In this document: one piece after another, positions 8,092 to 16,976 of the stretch
Numbering within the stretch: position 1 is the first letter of the stretch
Layout: every line of letters starts with the position of its first letter
Assembly: GCA_048594975.1 (NCBI GenBank)
Contig: JBMDXQ010000101.1
Span: 62,001 to 126,000, forward strand
Source: JBMDXB01 sp048594975
GTDB taxonomy: Bacteria; Acidobacteriota; Vicinamibacteria; Vicinamibacterales; 2-12-FULL-66-21
Direction: 5' to 3'
Length of the DNA: 64,000 nucleotides
Notes under the pieces: generated by a model
Database searches by the model: none
What the model was told of the DNA's origin: nothing
What the model saw: the letters and a program-made list of their open reading frames with translations, nothing else
Position numbers and translations under genes: made by a program

Positions 8092-10251
8092 TCATCGCAG
8101 CGTCTTCCCGTCCCACACCCGGATCCGCTGGATCACGTCGCCCTGCTGGATCCGATCCACGACCTCCATCCCGCTGACGACGTGGCCGAACGCCGTATAG
8201 CGGGCGTCGAGGTGCGGCTGCGGCGAGTGCGTGATGAAGAACTGGCTGCCGCCAGTGTCGCGCCACGACAGCGCCATCCCCACCGTCCCGCGGAGGTACG
8301 GCCGATCGTTCAGCTCGTCGCGGATCGAGTAGCCCGGCCCGCCATTGCCGTCGCCGCGCGGATCGCCGTCCTGCACGACGAAGTTGGGCACCACCCGGTG
8401 GATCTCCACGCCGTTGAAGTACCCCTTGGCCGCCAGCATGGTGAAGTTGCGCGCGGTCAGCGGCGCATCGAGCACCGCCAGCTCGATCTCGATCGTTCCC
8501 TTGGCCGTGTCGATGAACGCGTGCGGCGAGTGAGGCGGGCTGATCAGCTCCGCGTCGCCGTACGCGAGAGCCGCCACCGGTGCCGGCCGGATCGTCTGCC
8601 GGTACGCGTCCGACGGTTCGATGCCGGCGAGAAGCCGCGCCGCGTGCACCCGCACCGCCCAGTCCCGATCGCCCAACGCTCCTTTCAGTGTTTCGACCGC
8701 GCCCGCTCCGTAGGCGGCGAGGGCGGAGAGCGCCGCTGCCCTCGCCTCGTTCCCCGAGTCGGCGAGGCCGGCAGTATACGCCTCGCGCAAGGCGTCGGTC
8801 GCGGCCGACGGCTTCAGCGTGCCCAGGTGACGCGCCGCGGCCTCCCGCACGCCCGGATCCGAGTCCTTGAGCCGCTCGAGCAGCAGCCGTTCGACTTCCG
8901 GTGTCTCCAGCCGGACCAGTGACGCGAGCACCGCGGGTATGACCCGCTTGTCCTCGTCGCCGAGCATGTCGGTCAGGCGTCCCACGGACGCTTCGGCCGG
9001 CAGGGTGCCGAGCACCTCGGCGAGGGCGGCGCGCACCGTCCAGTGCGGATCGGGATCGAGGCCCGACAGCAGCAGCACGAAGCCCTCGCGGTCGATTGTC
9101 GCGACCGCGCGGAGCGCGGCGCCGCGCAGCGCGGGCCACGGCTCGGTGAGCAGATCCTGGATGGCGGGCAGCGCCTCAGTGGCACGCAGCGTGCCGAGCG
9201 CGCCGACGGCCTCGAGCCTGATGTTCGGATCGACGTCGGCGGCGGCAACGAGCGCAGCCAGCGGATTGACCGCGGCGGGCTCGCCGATCTGCCCGAGGGC
9301 ACGAACGGCCGCAACCACGAGCCCGAGCGGATGGCGGGCCGGGTCGAGCAGCCCACCCAGCGCCGGCACCGCGGCAGCATCCTTCGCGGTGCCCAGGCCA
9401 CGCGCCGCGAACGCGGCGGTGTAGCGGCCAGGCGTTGCAAGCAGCGCGCGCAGCGCCGGCGCCGCCCGCGGGTTCTCGACCCGCTGCAGGGCGTACGCGA
9501 CCGGCCACCATGCGCTGAGCGGCCGCCCGTCCTGATCGAGGACGGCGGCCGCGAGCGGCTCGTACGCGCGCAGTCGCACCAGCGCGTAAAGCGCCAGCCG
9601 GAATGCGTCCGCCTCAGGACTGCCCGGCCGCTCGTCGTCGGGCTGCAACGCCGCGATCGCGGGCGTGCGCGCATGGGCGGCGGCGAGCTTGCCCACGGCG
9701 TCAGCCGTCTCGACGGCCCCGATCTGCCCAAGCGCCTCCGCCGCCCGGCCGCGCACCAGAGGATCGGCGTCGGCGAGCGCAGCGGTGAGCGCCTTGATCG
9801 CGGGCAGCAGCGCCGGATCCAGCGGCGGCGATCCATCGTCCAGCACCAGGCCGATCAGCCCGAGCGCGAACGCGGCCATCTGCCGCACCTCCGGGTCCGG
9901 ATCGGCGAGCAGCGGGAGCACCAGGGCGACGCCCTCGGGCAGCCCGACACGCCCGACCGCGAGCGCCGCCCGCCGCCGGATGCGCGCCTCCGGATCAGCC
10001 ACGAGGACGGCCAGGTCGGGCGACGATGCCGGAACCAAAGGCGGAATCGAGCGGCGACCCTTGACGATCGGCGGCGCCGGCGGGGGCGGCAGGTCGATCT
10101 TCAACAGCCGTTTGTCCTCCAGCTCGAGGATCCACGCAAGCTTCTGTTCCGGCTTCACCGCCGGGCCTGCCGGCGGCGCCTTCGGGGCGCTCGCGCAGGC
10201 GGAGGCGAGCGCGGCCATGATCAGAGCTGCCACGCGCATCGGAGTTTTCAT
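8092..10251 (-). CDS. HEAT-repeat lipoprotein fused to a cyclophilin-type peptidyl-prolyl isomerase
   Basis: 719 residues. The N-terminus has a signal with a lipobox (LASAC), so the mature protein should be lipid-anchored. Residues about 75-550 are a long array of HEAT-type units (DPEARIRRRAALAVGRVG, DPEVRQMAAFALGLIG, DPLVRGRAAEALGQIG, DPHWTVRAALAEVLGTL and others). The last 170 residues are a cyclophilin domain with IHRVVPNFVVQDGDPRGDGNGG and GSQFFITHSPQPHLDARYTAFGHV, retaining the catalytic Arg and the FF pair. The likely job is a periplasmic or outer-membrane foldase whose HEAT solenoid holds clients, which is inference. Its ATG overlaps the stop of the upstream menC-like gene. Confidence 0.92.
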   Translation of the reverse strand: MKTPMRVAALIMAALASACASAPKAPPAGPAVKPEQKLAWILELEDKRLLKIDLPPPPAPPIVKGRRSIPPLVPASSPDLAVLVADPEARIRRRAALAVGRVGLPEGVALVLPLLADPDPEVRQMAAFALGLIGLVLDDGSPPLDPALLPAIKALTAALADADPLVRGRAAEALGQIGAVETADAVGKLAAAHARTPAIAALQPDDERPGSPEADAFRLALYALVRLRAYEPLAAAVLDQDGRPLSAWWPVAYALQRVENPRAAPALRALLATPGRYTAAFAARGLGTAKDAAAVPALGGLLDPARHPLGLVVAAVRALGQIGEPAAVNPLAALVAAADVDPNIRLEAVGALGTLRATEALPAIQDLLTEPWPALRGAALRAVATIDREGFVLLLSGLDPDPHWTVRAALAEVLGTLPAEASVGRLTDMLGDEDKRVIPAVLASLVRLETPEVERLLLERLKDSDPGVREAAARHLGTLKPSAATDALREAYTAGLADSGNEARAAALSALAAYGAGAVETLKGALGDRDWAVRVHAARLLAGIEPSDAYRQTIRPAPVAALAYGDAELISPPHSPHAFIDTAKGTIEIELAVLDAPLTARNFTMLAAKGYFNGVEIHRVVPNFVVQDGDPRGDGNGGPGYSIRDELNDRPYLRGTVGMALSWRDTGGSQFFITHSPQPHLDARYTAFGHVVSGMEVVDRIQQGDVIQRIRVWDGKTLR

Positions 10252-11372
10252 ACTGCCCGCAGCTCCACGTGCTCTTCCGTTGCCGCTTCGACACGGTCCA
10301 TCGCGATGGCGACGCCGATTCCCGGCCCGGAGGGAACGGGAATCGTCCCGTCGGCGCGGACCTCGATGCCCGGCTCGATCAGATCCGGCGCATAGTAGCG
10401 CCGGCTAGCGGCGACGTCGCCGGGAAGCGTGAAGTTGGCCAGCGTCGAAAGATGGAGGTTGTGCGCGCGGCCGATGCCGCTCTCGAGCATGCCGCCGTGC
10501 CACACCGGCACGCCGTGCGCCGCCGCCCGGTCGTGCACGCGAATCGCTTCGCGGTGACCGCCCACCCGACCCGGCTTGATGTTGATGACCCGGCAGGCGC
10601 CGACCGCGAGCGCCTCGCCGGCGGCGCGCACCGTGTGGATGGACTCGTCGAGGCAGATCGGCGTCCGCAGGCGGCGCTGGAGTTCGGCGTGGTCGCGAAT
10701 GTCGTCGTAGTCGAGCGGCTGTTCGATCATCATCAGGTCGAAGGCGTCGAGCGCCTCGAGGTGCGCCGCGTCGTCCAGACGATAGGCGGCGTTCGCGTCC
10801 ACCATCAGGGGGATTGCGCCGGCTGCCGCCCGCACCGCCGCCACCGCCTCGACGTCCCAGCCCGGCTTGATCTTCATCTTGACCCGCCGGTAGCCGGCGG
10901 CGAGCTCGATCCGGACCCGCTCCACCAGCTGATCGAGCGAGTCCTGGATCCCGATCGACACGCCCGCGGCGACGCCCGACGCGATGAGCGCGTCGCTTCC
11001 CCCGAGCACGCGCGCCAGCGGCTGCCCCTGCTGTCGCGCGAACAGGTCCCACGCGGCCATCTCCACCGCCGCCTTGGCCATGTGGTGGCCGCGAATCCGC
11101 CGGAGCGCGTCGAAGATGCCCGACGGATGGTCGAACGGGCGGCCGAGGACAATCGGGGCGACAAAATCGGCGATCACGTGCCAGGCCGTGCGGGTCGTTT
11201 CCGGGCTGTAGTACGGCTGGCTCTCAGCCACGCACTCCCCCCAGCCGTACTCACCTTCACCGTCGACGCGGACCAGCAGGAAACTCCGATCGTGCACGCG
11301 GCCGAAGCTCGTCTCGAAGAAGCGAACCAGCGGCAGCCGCAATCGCCGGAGCTCGATGCGCTCGATGCGCAC
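10248..11372 (-). CDS. menC: o-Succinylbenzoate synthase / N-acylamino acid racemase (enolase superfamily)
   Basis: 374 residues of the enolase superfamily. The catalytic set is intact: YRRVKMKIKPGWD (KxK pair), VDANAAY (Asp ligand), MIEQPLDYDD (Glu ligand), CLDESIH (third ligand) and INIKPGRVGGH (second catalytic Lys). GGMLESGIGRAHNLHLS is typical of the MenC branch that includes promiscuous OSBS/NSAR enzymes. It would form o-succinylbenzoate for menaquinone, or racemise N-acyl amino acids; no other men gene is in the window to decide. It overlaps the HEAT-cyclophilin gene by ATGA, so the two are co-transcribed. The upstream gap (11391-11520) is a word-repeat tract. Confidence 0.88.
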   Translation of the reverse strand: MRIERIELRRLRLPLVRFFETSFGRVHDRSFLLVRVDGEGEYGWGECVAESQPYYSPETTRTAWHVIADFVAPIVLGRPFDHPSGIFDALRRIRGHHMAKAAVEMAAWDLFARQQGQPLARVLGGSDALIASGVAAGVSIGIQDSLDQLVERVRIELAAGYRRVKMKIKPGWDVEAVAAVRAAAGAIPLMVDANAAYRLDDAAHLEALDAFDLMMIEQPLDYDDIRDHAELQRRLRTPICLDESIHTVRAAGEALAVGACRVINIKPGRVGGHREAIRVHDRAAAHGVPVWHGGMLESGIGRAHNLHLSTLANFTLPGDVAASRRYYAPDLIEPGIEVRADGTIPVPSGPGIGVAIAMDRVEAATEEHVELRAV

Positions 11373-11390
11373 GGGGACATGCTATCGCAG

Positions 11391-11520
11391 GTCGACAGTC
11401 GACAGTCGATAGTCAGAGTCGGGAGTCGTCGGAAGTCAGAGTCGGACTCGGGAGTCAGAGTCGGAGTCCTGAATCAGAGTCGGAGTCGGAGTCGGGAGTC
11501 GGGTGTCAGAGTCGGGCGTT
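11391..11520. repeat. GTCGACAGTCGACAGTCG + (GAGTCR)n word repeat, left arm
   Basis: About 130 bp made almost entirely of GAGTC/AGTC words. It begins with GTCGACAGTCGACAGTCG (11391-11408) and continues with AGTCAGAGTCGGGAGTC-like units until five bases before the kinase stop codon. The same 18-mer occurs in inverted orientation at 12340-12357. Confidence 0.85.
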
Positions 11521-11524
11521 GTCG

Positions 11525-12172
11525 TCACGTACGCGGCACGTAATACCGGGTGCCCCTGCCCATGGTCCGCAGCTGGCGCTCGAGATCCGCCACCACGTCG
11601 TCGCTCGGGGAGGCGTCGAACTGCGAGGTTTCGACGACGAGCAGGGGCGTGGCGCTGTAATGAAAGAAGAAGTGGTTATAGGCCTCGTTCAGCTCGCGGA
11701 CGTACGCGTCGGTCGGCACCGGCAGTTCCGGATGCGCTTTCCCGCGCTCGCGCAGCCGACGGCGGAGGACGTCGGTCGGCGCCTGCAGGTAGATGACGAG
11801 ATCGGGAGCGCGGACGTCCGCCGCGAGCAGCTCGTACAGCCGCTGGTAGATGAACAGCTCGTTGTCGTCGAGGTTCAGGTAGGCGTAGATCTTGTCGCGT
11901 TCGAACAGGTAGTCGCAGAGGGTCAGCTGGCTGAAGAGATCGCTCTGGCGCAGGGTCGTCTGCTGGCGGTGCCGGGAGAGTGTGAAGAACAGCTGCACCT
12001 GGAACGCGGCGCCCGGGCGATCGTTGTAGAAGTCGGCGAGAAATGGATTGTCGGTCTCGTCGAGCACCACCGTCGCGTCGAGCCGCGCGCCGAGCCGGTC
12101 CGCGAGCGACGACTTGCCCACCCCGACGGGCCCCTCGATCGCGATATACCGGAACTCCAGCCTGCCGCTCAA
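11525..12172 (-). CDS. Deoxynucleoside kinase (dAK/dGK family)
   Basis: About 215 residues from a TTG start at 12172; no ATG precedes the P-loop in this frame, so the start is uncertain. The Walker A motif is EGPVGVGKSSL; other family markers are DNPFLADFYNDRPGAAFQVQLFF, FTLSRHRQ, the ERDKIYAYLNLDDNELFIYQRLYELL segment and a basic lid RRRLRERGK. It phosphorylates deoxynucleosides (dA, dG or dC) for nucleotide salvage. It stands alone on its strand between two inverted word-repeat tracts (11391-11520 and 12301-12358), divergent from accD. Confidence 0.85.
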   Translation of the reverse strand: MSGRLEFRYIAIEGPVGVGKSSLADRLGARLDATVVLDETDNPFLADFYNDRPGAAFQVQLFFTLSRHRQQTTLRQSDLFSQLTLCDYLFERDKIYAYLNLDDNELFIYQRLYELLAADVRAPDLVIYLQAPTDVLRRRLRERGKAHPELPVPTDAYVRELNEAYNHFFFHYSATPLLVVETSQFDASPSDDVVADLERQLRTMGRGTRYYVPRT

Positions 12173-12300
12173 CGTGCGCGCAGTATGCCACGGTTCGCGC
12201 GCACGGTCACGGCGGCCAGCCCTCACGCTTCGCGCCGACGTCACACCCGTCGGTCCGCCTTCTTGCGACGGACTCCCGACCGCCACCACCCGGCGGCGAC

Positions 12301-12358
12301 TTTGACTCTGACTCCGACTCTGACTCTGACTTTGACCAGCGACTGTCGACTGTCGACT
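12301..12358. repeat. Word repeat, right arm (inverted copy of 11391-11520 motif)
   Basis: GACTCTGACTCCGACTCTGAC-type words end in CGACTGTCGACTGTCGAC (12340-12357), the exact reverse complement of the 18-mer at 11391-11408. It lies just before the accD start, so the promoter of accD must lie in or beside it. Confidence 0.85.
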
Positions 12359-12376
12359 GATGTATTCTCACCCCCG

Positions 12377-13273
12377 ATGGCCTGGTTCAAGAAGCAGCGC
12401 AAGCCGATCGAGCCGGCGGCGGGCAAGGGCAGCCGCGTGCCCGAGGGGCTGATGGTGAAGTGCCCCTCGTGCGGTAACGTGATCTACAACAAGGATCTGA
12501 CCGCCAGCCTCAGCGTCTGCACCAAGTGCGCGCACCACTTCCGGCTGTCGGCGGCCGATCGGCTGCGGACGCTGTTCGACGGCGACTGGCAGGAGCACGA
12601 CCCGGGTCTCGTCTCCACGGACCCGCTCAAGTTCAGCGACACCAAGCCGTACCACAAACGGCTGGCGGCGAGCATCGAATCGACCGGGCTGCACGACGCG
12701 ATCATCACGGCGACGGGCCGCATCGGCGGCATCGAGACCGTCGTCGGCGCGATGGAATACGGCTTCATCGGCGGCAGCATGGGGGTGGTGGTCGGTGAGA
12801 AGATCACGCGCGCCATCGAGCGCGCGCTCGAGGCGCGGCTCCCCGTGGTGATCGTGTCGTGCTCGGGCGGCGCGCGGATGATGGAAGGCGCGCTCTCGCT
12901 GATGCAGATGGCCAAGATCAGCGCGGCACTCGCCCGGCTGGATCGCGCCCGGCTGCCCTACATTTCCATCCTCACCGACCCGACGACCGGCGGCGTCACC
13001 GCCAGCTTCGCCATGCTCGGCGACGTCAACATCGCGGAGCCGCGCGCGCTCATCGGGTTCGCCGGACCGCGCGTCATCGAGCAGACGATCCGCCAGAAGC
13101 TGCCGGAGGGCTTCCAGCGCAGCGAGTTCCTCCTCGAACACGGCATGCTCGACATGGTGGTCGACCGGCGCGAGCTGAAGGACGTGGTGACGCGCCTGCT
13201 GCACTTCGGCGCGACGGCGGTGCAGGCCGCGCCGCAGCCGGCGGCGGTGACGGCCGCGCCGCCCGAACCTTGA
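12377..13273 (+). CDS. accD: Acetyl-CoA carboxylase carboxyltransferase subunit beta
   Basis: 298 residues from ATG 12377. The N-terminal zinc ribbon CPSCGNVIYNKDLTASLSVCTKC (C-X2-C-X15-C-X2-C) and the crotonase-like core with SCSGGARMMEGALSLMQM and LTDPTTGGVTASFAMLGD identify AccD, which with AccA transfers carboxyl from biotin to acetyl-CoA. The frame stays open far upstream into repeat DNA, but only this start gives the standard MAWFKK N-terminus. TATTCT (12363-12368) lies 8 nt before the ATG, so the transcript may have almost no leader. It is followed by folC through a TTGA overlap, the common accD-folC pairing. Confidence 0.96.
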   Translation: MAWFKKQRKPIEPAAGKGSRVPEGLMVKCPSCGNVIYNKDLTASLSVCTKCAHHFRLSAADRLRTLFDGDWQEHDPGLVSTDPLKFSDTKPYHKRLAASIESTGLHDAIITATGRIGGIETVVGAMEYGFIGGSMGVVVGEKITRAIERALEARLPVVIVSCSGGARMMEGALSLMQMAKISAALARLDRARLPYISILTDPTTGGVTASFAMLGDVNIAEPRALIGFAGPRVIEQTIRQKLPEGFQRSEFLLEHGMLDMVVDRRELKDVVTRLLHFGATAVQAAPQPAAVTAAPPEP

Positions 13274-14535
13274 CCCCGCTCGAGTTCCTGTTCAGCCTCG
13301 AGCGGCTCGGGATGAAGTTCGGCCTCGAGAGCATCTCGAGGCTGTGCGCCGCGCTCGGCCACCCCGAGCGCGCGTTCGCGTCGGTGCTCGTCGCCGGCAC
13401 CAACGGCAAGGGCTCGGTGACGGCGATGGCCGAGGCGTCGCTGCGCGCCGCCGGCCACCGCACCGCGCGCTACACCTCTCCTCACCTGCTCCGCCTGGAA
13501 GAACGCTTCGTCATCGACAGCGCGCCGGTCGCGACCGCCGACCTCCTCGTCGCCGCCGCGCGCGTGCAGGCGGTGACCGAACGGCTGGTTGCGCGTCGCG
13601 CGCTCGAGGCGCTTCCCACCTTTTTCGAGTTCACCACCGCGACCGCCTTCGAGGTGTTCCGCCGCGCCGGGGTGAAGATCGCGGTCCTCGAGGTGGGACT
13701 TGGCGGACGGCTCGACGCCACCAACGTGGTGACGCCGCTCGTCGCGGCAATCACCTCCATCGCCCTCGACCACGAGGAGCAGCTGGGACACACCATCGCC
13801 GCGATTGCGCGGGAGAAGGCGGGCATCATCAAGCCGGGCGTTCCGGTCGTGTGCGGGCCGGTGCCCGAAGAAGCAGACGCGGTCATCGCCGAGGTCGCCC
13901 GAACCGCGGGGGCGCCGCTGGTGCGCGTCCGTGATGCGGTGACCGTGACGCCGCACGTCAGCGGAGTCGTCGACTTCCGTGCCGGCCGCTACGTGCTGGA
14001 GCGGGTCGAACTCGCGCTGCGGGGCCGGCACCAGATCGACAACGCGGCGGTAGCCGTCGCGCTGCTCGCCGAGCTCGACGGCGACGGCATGCGCGTCGAC
14101 CCCGACGCCGTGCGGACCGGCCTCGCGAGCGTGTGCTGGCCGGGACGGCTCGAGCACCTGCAGGCCGGAGATACCGCCGTGCTGCTCGACGCCGCGCATA
14201 ATCCCGCCGGGGCGGCAGCGCTCCGCGAGTACCTCGTCGCGATCGGCTGGTCGGACTGCGTCCTGGTGTTCGGCGCGATGCGCGACAAAGACGTGGGCAG
14301 CATGCTGTCCCGCCTGGCGCCGCTCTGCCGGCATGTGGTGTGCACCACCGCGCCGGGCGCGCGGGCGAGGAGCGCCGCGGAGATCGCGGCCAGCGCCGCG
14401 CGCGCCGGGCCGTGGTCGGTCGAGGTCGAGCCCGATCCCGCCGCCGCACTGGCGCGCGCCTGCCGCGCCGGCGGCCGCGTGGTGGTGGCCGGCTCCATCT
14501 TCTTGATAGGGCCGCTGCGTGATATTCTTCGCTGA
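13270..14535 (+). CDS. folC: Bifunctional folylpolyglutamate/dihydrofolate synthase
   Basis: 421 residues starting at a TTG that overlaps the accD stop (TTGA). Mur-ligase-type ATPase with the P-loop VAGTNGKGSVTAM, the TSPHLLRLEERF and VLEVGLGGRLDATN motifs, and LLDAAHNPAGAAALREYL in the C-terminal domain. It adds glutamates to folates and may make dihydrofolate. No ATG is available nearby, and the TTG start aligns with the usual FolC N-terminus. It is followed after 30 bp by lptD. Length is normal. Confidence 0.94.
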   Translation: MTPLEFLFSLERLGMKFGLESISRLCAALGHPERAFASVLVAGTNGKGSVTAMAEASLRAAGHRTARYTSPHLLRLEERFVIDSAPVATADLLVAAARVQAVTERLVARRALEALPTFFEFTTATAFEVFRRAGVKIAVLEVGLGGRLDATNVVTPLVAAITSIALDHEEQLGHTIAAIAREKAGIIKPGVPVVCGPVPEEADAVIAEVARTAGAPLVRVRDAVTVTPHVSGVVDFRAGRYVLERVELALRGRHQIDNAAVAVALLAELDGDGMRVDPDAVRTGLASVCWPGRLEHLQAGDTAVLLDAAHNPAGAAALREYLVAIGWSDCVLVFGAMRDKDVGSMLSRLAPLCRHVVCTTAPGARARSAAEIAASAARAGPWSVEVEPDPAAALARACRAGGRVVVAGSIFLIGPLRDILR

Positions 14536-14565
14536 TTCCGCCAGCGCCGTGGCCGCGGACCTCGC

Positions 14566-16869
14566 ATGCGTCGTATCAGCATCATCCTCCTCACGGTCCT
14601 GGGTGTGCACGGTGCTCTGGCTCCAGCGGCGCGCGCGCAGCAGCCGACGAGCTGCAAGGCGTGGCTGCAGGAGGCGCCGAACGTCGAGCGCATCGAAGGC
14701 GAAGAGAACCACTGGAAGTTGACCGGTCAGGCCGGTCGCCCGGTGACCGTCAACTGCGACGCGACGCAGATCGTTGCCGACGAGATCGAGGTGTTCAACG
14801 ACCAGCACCGCGTGACCGCGCGGGGCAGCGTCGTGTACGTGTCGAGCACGAACCGCATCGCCGCCGAGCGCCTGGAATACAACACGCAGACGCGCACCGG
14901 CACGTTCCACGAGGCGTCAGGCACCGCCCACCTCGGCGACCGCGTCGACCGCAGCATGTTCGGGACGCAGGAGCCGTACGCGTATTTCTACGGCGCGGAG
15001 ATCCAGAAGCTGGGGCCGAAGAAGTTCCGGATCACGCGCGGCGGCTTCACGACCTGCGTGCAGCCGACGCCGCGGTGGGAGATCACGTCCGGCTCGGTGA
15101 CGATCGTTCTCGAGGACCACGCGCTGCTCACCAACTCCATCTTCAAGGTGAAAGGCGTGCCGGTGATGTACCTGCCCGCCTTCTACTACCCGATCCAGGA
15201 GGACGATCGCGCCACCGGCTTCATCATGCCGATCTACGGCGTGTCCACCTATCGCGGCCAGACGCTGACCAACCAGTTCTTCTGGGCGATCAGCCGCAGC
15301 CAGGACGCCACGTTGACGCACGACTGGTTCACCAAGACCGGCCAGGGCTACGGCGGCGAGTATCGCTACGTGGCCTCGCCCTCGTCGAACGGCGCGGCGA
15401 TGGTCTACTTCGTCAACGAGAAGGCGGCAACGGTCGACATCGGCGGCGTGCAACGCGAGACGCCGGCAACACGCAGCTACAACATCCAGAGCAACATCAC
15501 CCAGGGCCTGCCCGCGAGGACGCGGCTGACCGCGAGCATCGACTACTTCTCGAGCGTCGAGGTGCAGCAGCTGTATCAGCAGGATCTCTTCGAGTCTTCC
15601 AAGAGCATCCGGAGCTGGGCGGCCGCGACGACCTCGAGCTGGGGTGGATTCCTGCTGTCGAGCCAGTACCGGCGCGCCGAGACGTTCCTCAACCAGAGGA
15701 ACTCGTACGTCGAGGGCCCGCGGCCGCGGATCATCCTCTCGCGCACCGCGACCCGCCTCGGGCGGGCGCCGGTGTTCGTGAGCGGCACGCTGGACTTCCT
15801 CTCGCTGCAGCGTGAGTTCCGCGAAGAGACGGCCACCGGGCCGGAGGTGTCCGACCAGGGCCACGGCCGCTTCGATGGCTTCGGCGCCGTCCGCGTGCCC
15901 TTTCCGACGTTCTCCTTCCTGAGCGTCACCTCGACGCTCTCGTGGAACGGGACGCGGTACAGCAAGAGCCTGGACGAGGAGGAGGAGATCGTCCCGGTAC
16001 CGCTCTTCCGCAAGTTCTTCACGCTCGGGACGGAACTGATCGGCCCGAGCGTGGTGCGGATCTGGGACCGTCCGGGGAGCCAGTACGCAAGACGCCTCAA
16101 GCACCTCATCGAGCCGCGAGTCGAGTTCACCCGGACGACGCGGATCGACGACGTCGACCGGATCCTGAAGTACGAGAGCTCGGACTATCGCATCGGCGAC
16201 AGCACGCAGATCCGCTACGGCGTGACCAGCCGGCTGCTGCTCAAGCCGGCCGGGGACAACGCCGTGTCGCGCCACCTGCTGACGGTCTCGATCAACCAGA
16301 CCTACTACACCGACCCGAGGACCTCGCAGGTCGATCCCTCGTACGGCACCAGCTTCCTGGGACGGCCGCCGAGCGCCTTCTCGCCGGTCTCGATCAACAC
16401 GTCCTTCACCCCCGCCGGCGCCTCGCGGCTGAACGCGCGGATCGAATACGACCCGATCATCTCCGCGATCCAGAGCATCTCGGTCGGCGGCGAAGCGTCC
16501 GGGCAGTACGCGCTGGTCAACGGCAGCCTCAGCCGGCGGCGGCTCTCACGCGGCATCGGGGAGAGCGACAGCGACACGCTCCTCGGCGCCGGCACGCAGC
16601 TCCGTACCCGGAGAAACGTGATCGGCGGCAGCTACAGCCTCGACTACGACTTCGGGCGCGGCACCCTGGTCCAGCAGCGCATCCAGGGCTACTACAACGC
16701 CCAGTGCTGCGGGCTCATCCTCGAGTTCCAGCGGTTCAACTACCCGAGCAACGTCAACCCGCTGCTGATCCCGCACGACCGCCGGTTCAACATATCGTTC
16801 TCGCTCGGCGGCATCGGCACGTTCTCGAACTTCCTGGGCGCGCTCGCCGGGCAGGCGACGCGGCGATGA
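14566..16869 (+). CDS. lptD: LPS-assembly outer-membrane protein LptD
   Basis: 767 residues with a cleavable signal (MRRISIILLTVLGVHG, cleavage near ARA-QQ). Residues about 60-160 form the periplasmic OstA/LptD jellyroll (DATQIVADEIEVF, ARGSVVYVSSTNRIAAERLEYN), followed by a long beta-barrel region rich in aromatic and alternating residues. Cys30 and a Cys-Cys pair near residue 714 match the disulfide layout of E. coli LptD. It inserts LPS into the outer leaflet, so the organism has an LPS-bearing outer membrane. It follows accD-folC and precedes a GDP-sugar reductase. Confidence 0.93.
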   Translation: MRRISIILLTVLGVHGALAPAARAQQPTSCKAWLQEAPNVERIEGEENHWKLTGQAGRPVTVNCDATQIVADEIEVFNDQHRVTARGSVVYVSSTNRIAAERLEYNTQTRTGTFHEASGTAHLGDRVDRSMFGTQEPYAYFYGAEIQKLGPKKFRITRGGFTTCVQPTPRWEITSGSVTIVLEDHALLTNSIFKVKGVPVMYLPAFYYPIQEDDRATGFIMPIYGVSTYRGQTLTNQFFWAISRSQDATLTHDWFTKTGQGYGGEYRYVASPSSNGAAMVYFVNEKAATVDIGGVQRETPATRSYNIQSNITQGLPARTRLTASIDYFSSVEVQQLYQQDLFESSKSIRSWAAATTSSWGGFLLSSQYRRAETFLNQRNSYVEGPRPRIILSRTATRLGRAPVFVSGTLDFLSLQREFREETATGPEVSDQGHGRFDGFGAVRVPFPTFSFLSVTSTLSWNGTRYSKSLDEEEEIVPVPLFRKFFTLGTELIGPSVVRIWDRPGSQYARRLKHLIEPRVEFTRTTRIDDVDRILKYESSDYRIGDSTQIRYGVTSRLLLKPAGDNAVSRHLLTVSINQTYYTDPRTSQVDPSYGTSFLGRPPSAFSPVSINTSFTPAGASRLNARIEYDPIISAIQSISVGGEASGQYALVNGSLSRRRLSRGIGESDSDTLLGAGTQLRTRRNVIGGSYSLDYDFGRGTLVQQRIQGYYNAQCCGLILEFQRFNYPSNVNPLLIPHDRRFNISFSLGGIGTFSNFLGALAGQATRR

Positions 16870-16976
16870 GCGAACGGGTCCGCGGCGGCGACCCGGTCGG
16901 CGCGGTCGCTGACCGGCCCTCGTCCGCTCGCCCTCCCGCGCCCGGTCCCACGAGCGCGGGCAACTGATCGCGGGCC

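Noticed and set aside
11391..12357. Interpretation of the GAGTC tracts as a CRISPR array.
   Set aside because: The words are contiguous and degenerate, without unique spacers of constant length, and no cas gene is nearby.
11519..12376. Long plus-strand open frame joined to the accD N-terminus.
   Set aside because: It reads antisense through the kinase gene and the word repeats. The zinc-ribbon protein begins normally at ATG 12377.
16866..16967. A 33-codon frame overlapping the lptD stop by ATGA, in front of the sugar-nucleotide reductase.
   Set aside because: Pro/Ser/Ala-rich with no recognisable pattern and no own ribosome binding site. It is more likely chance coding in GC-rich spacer.
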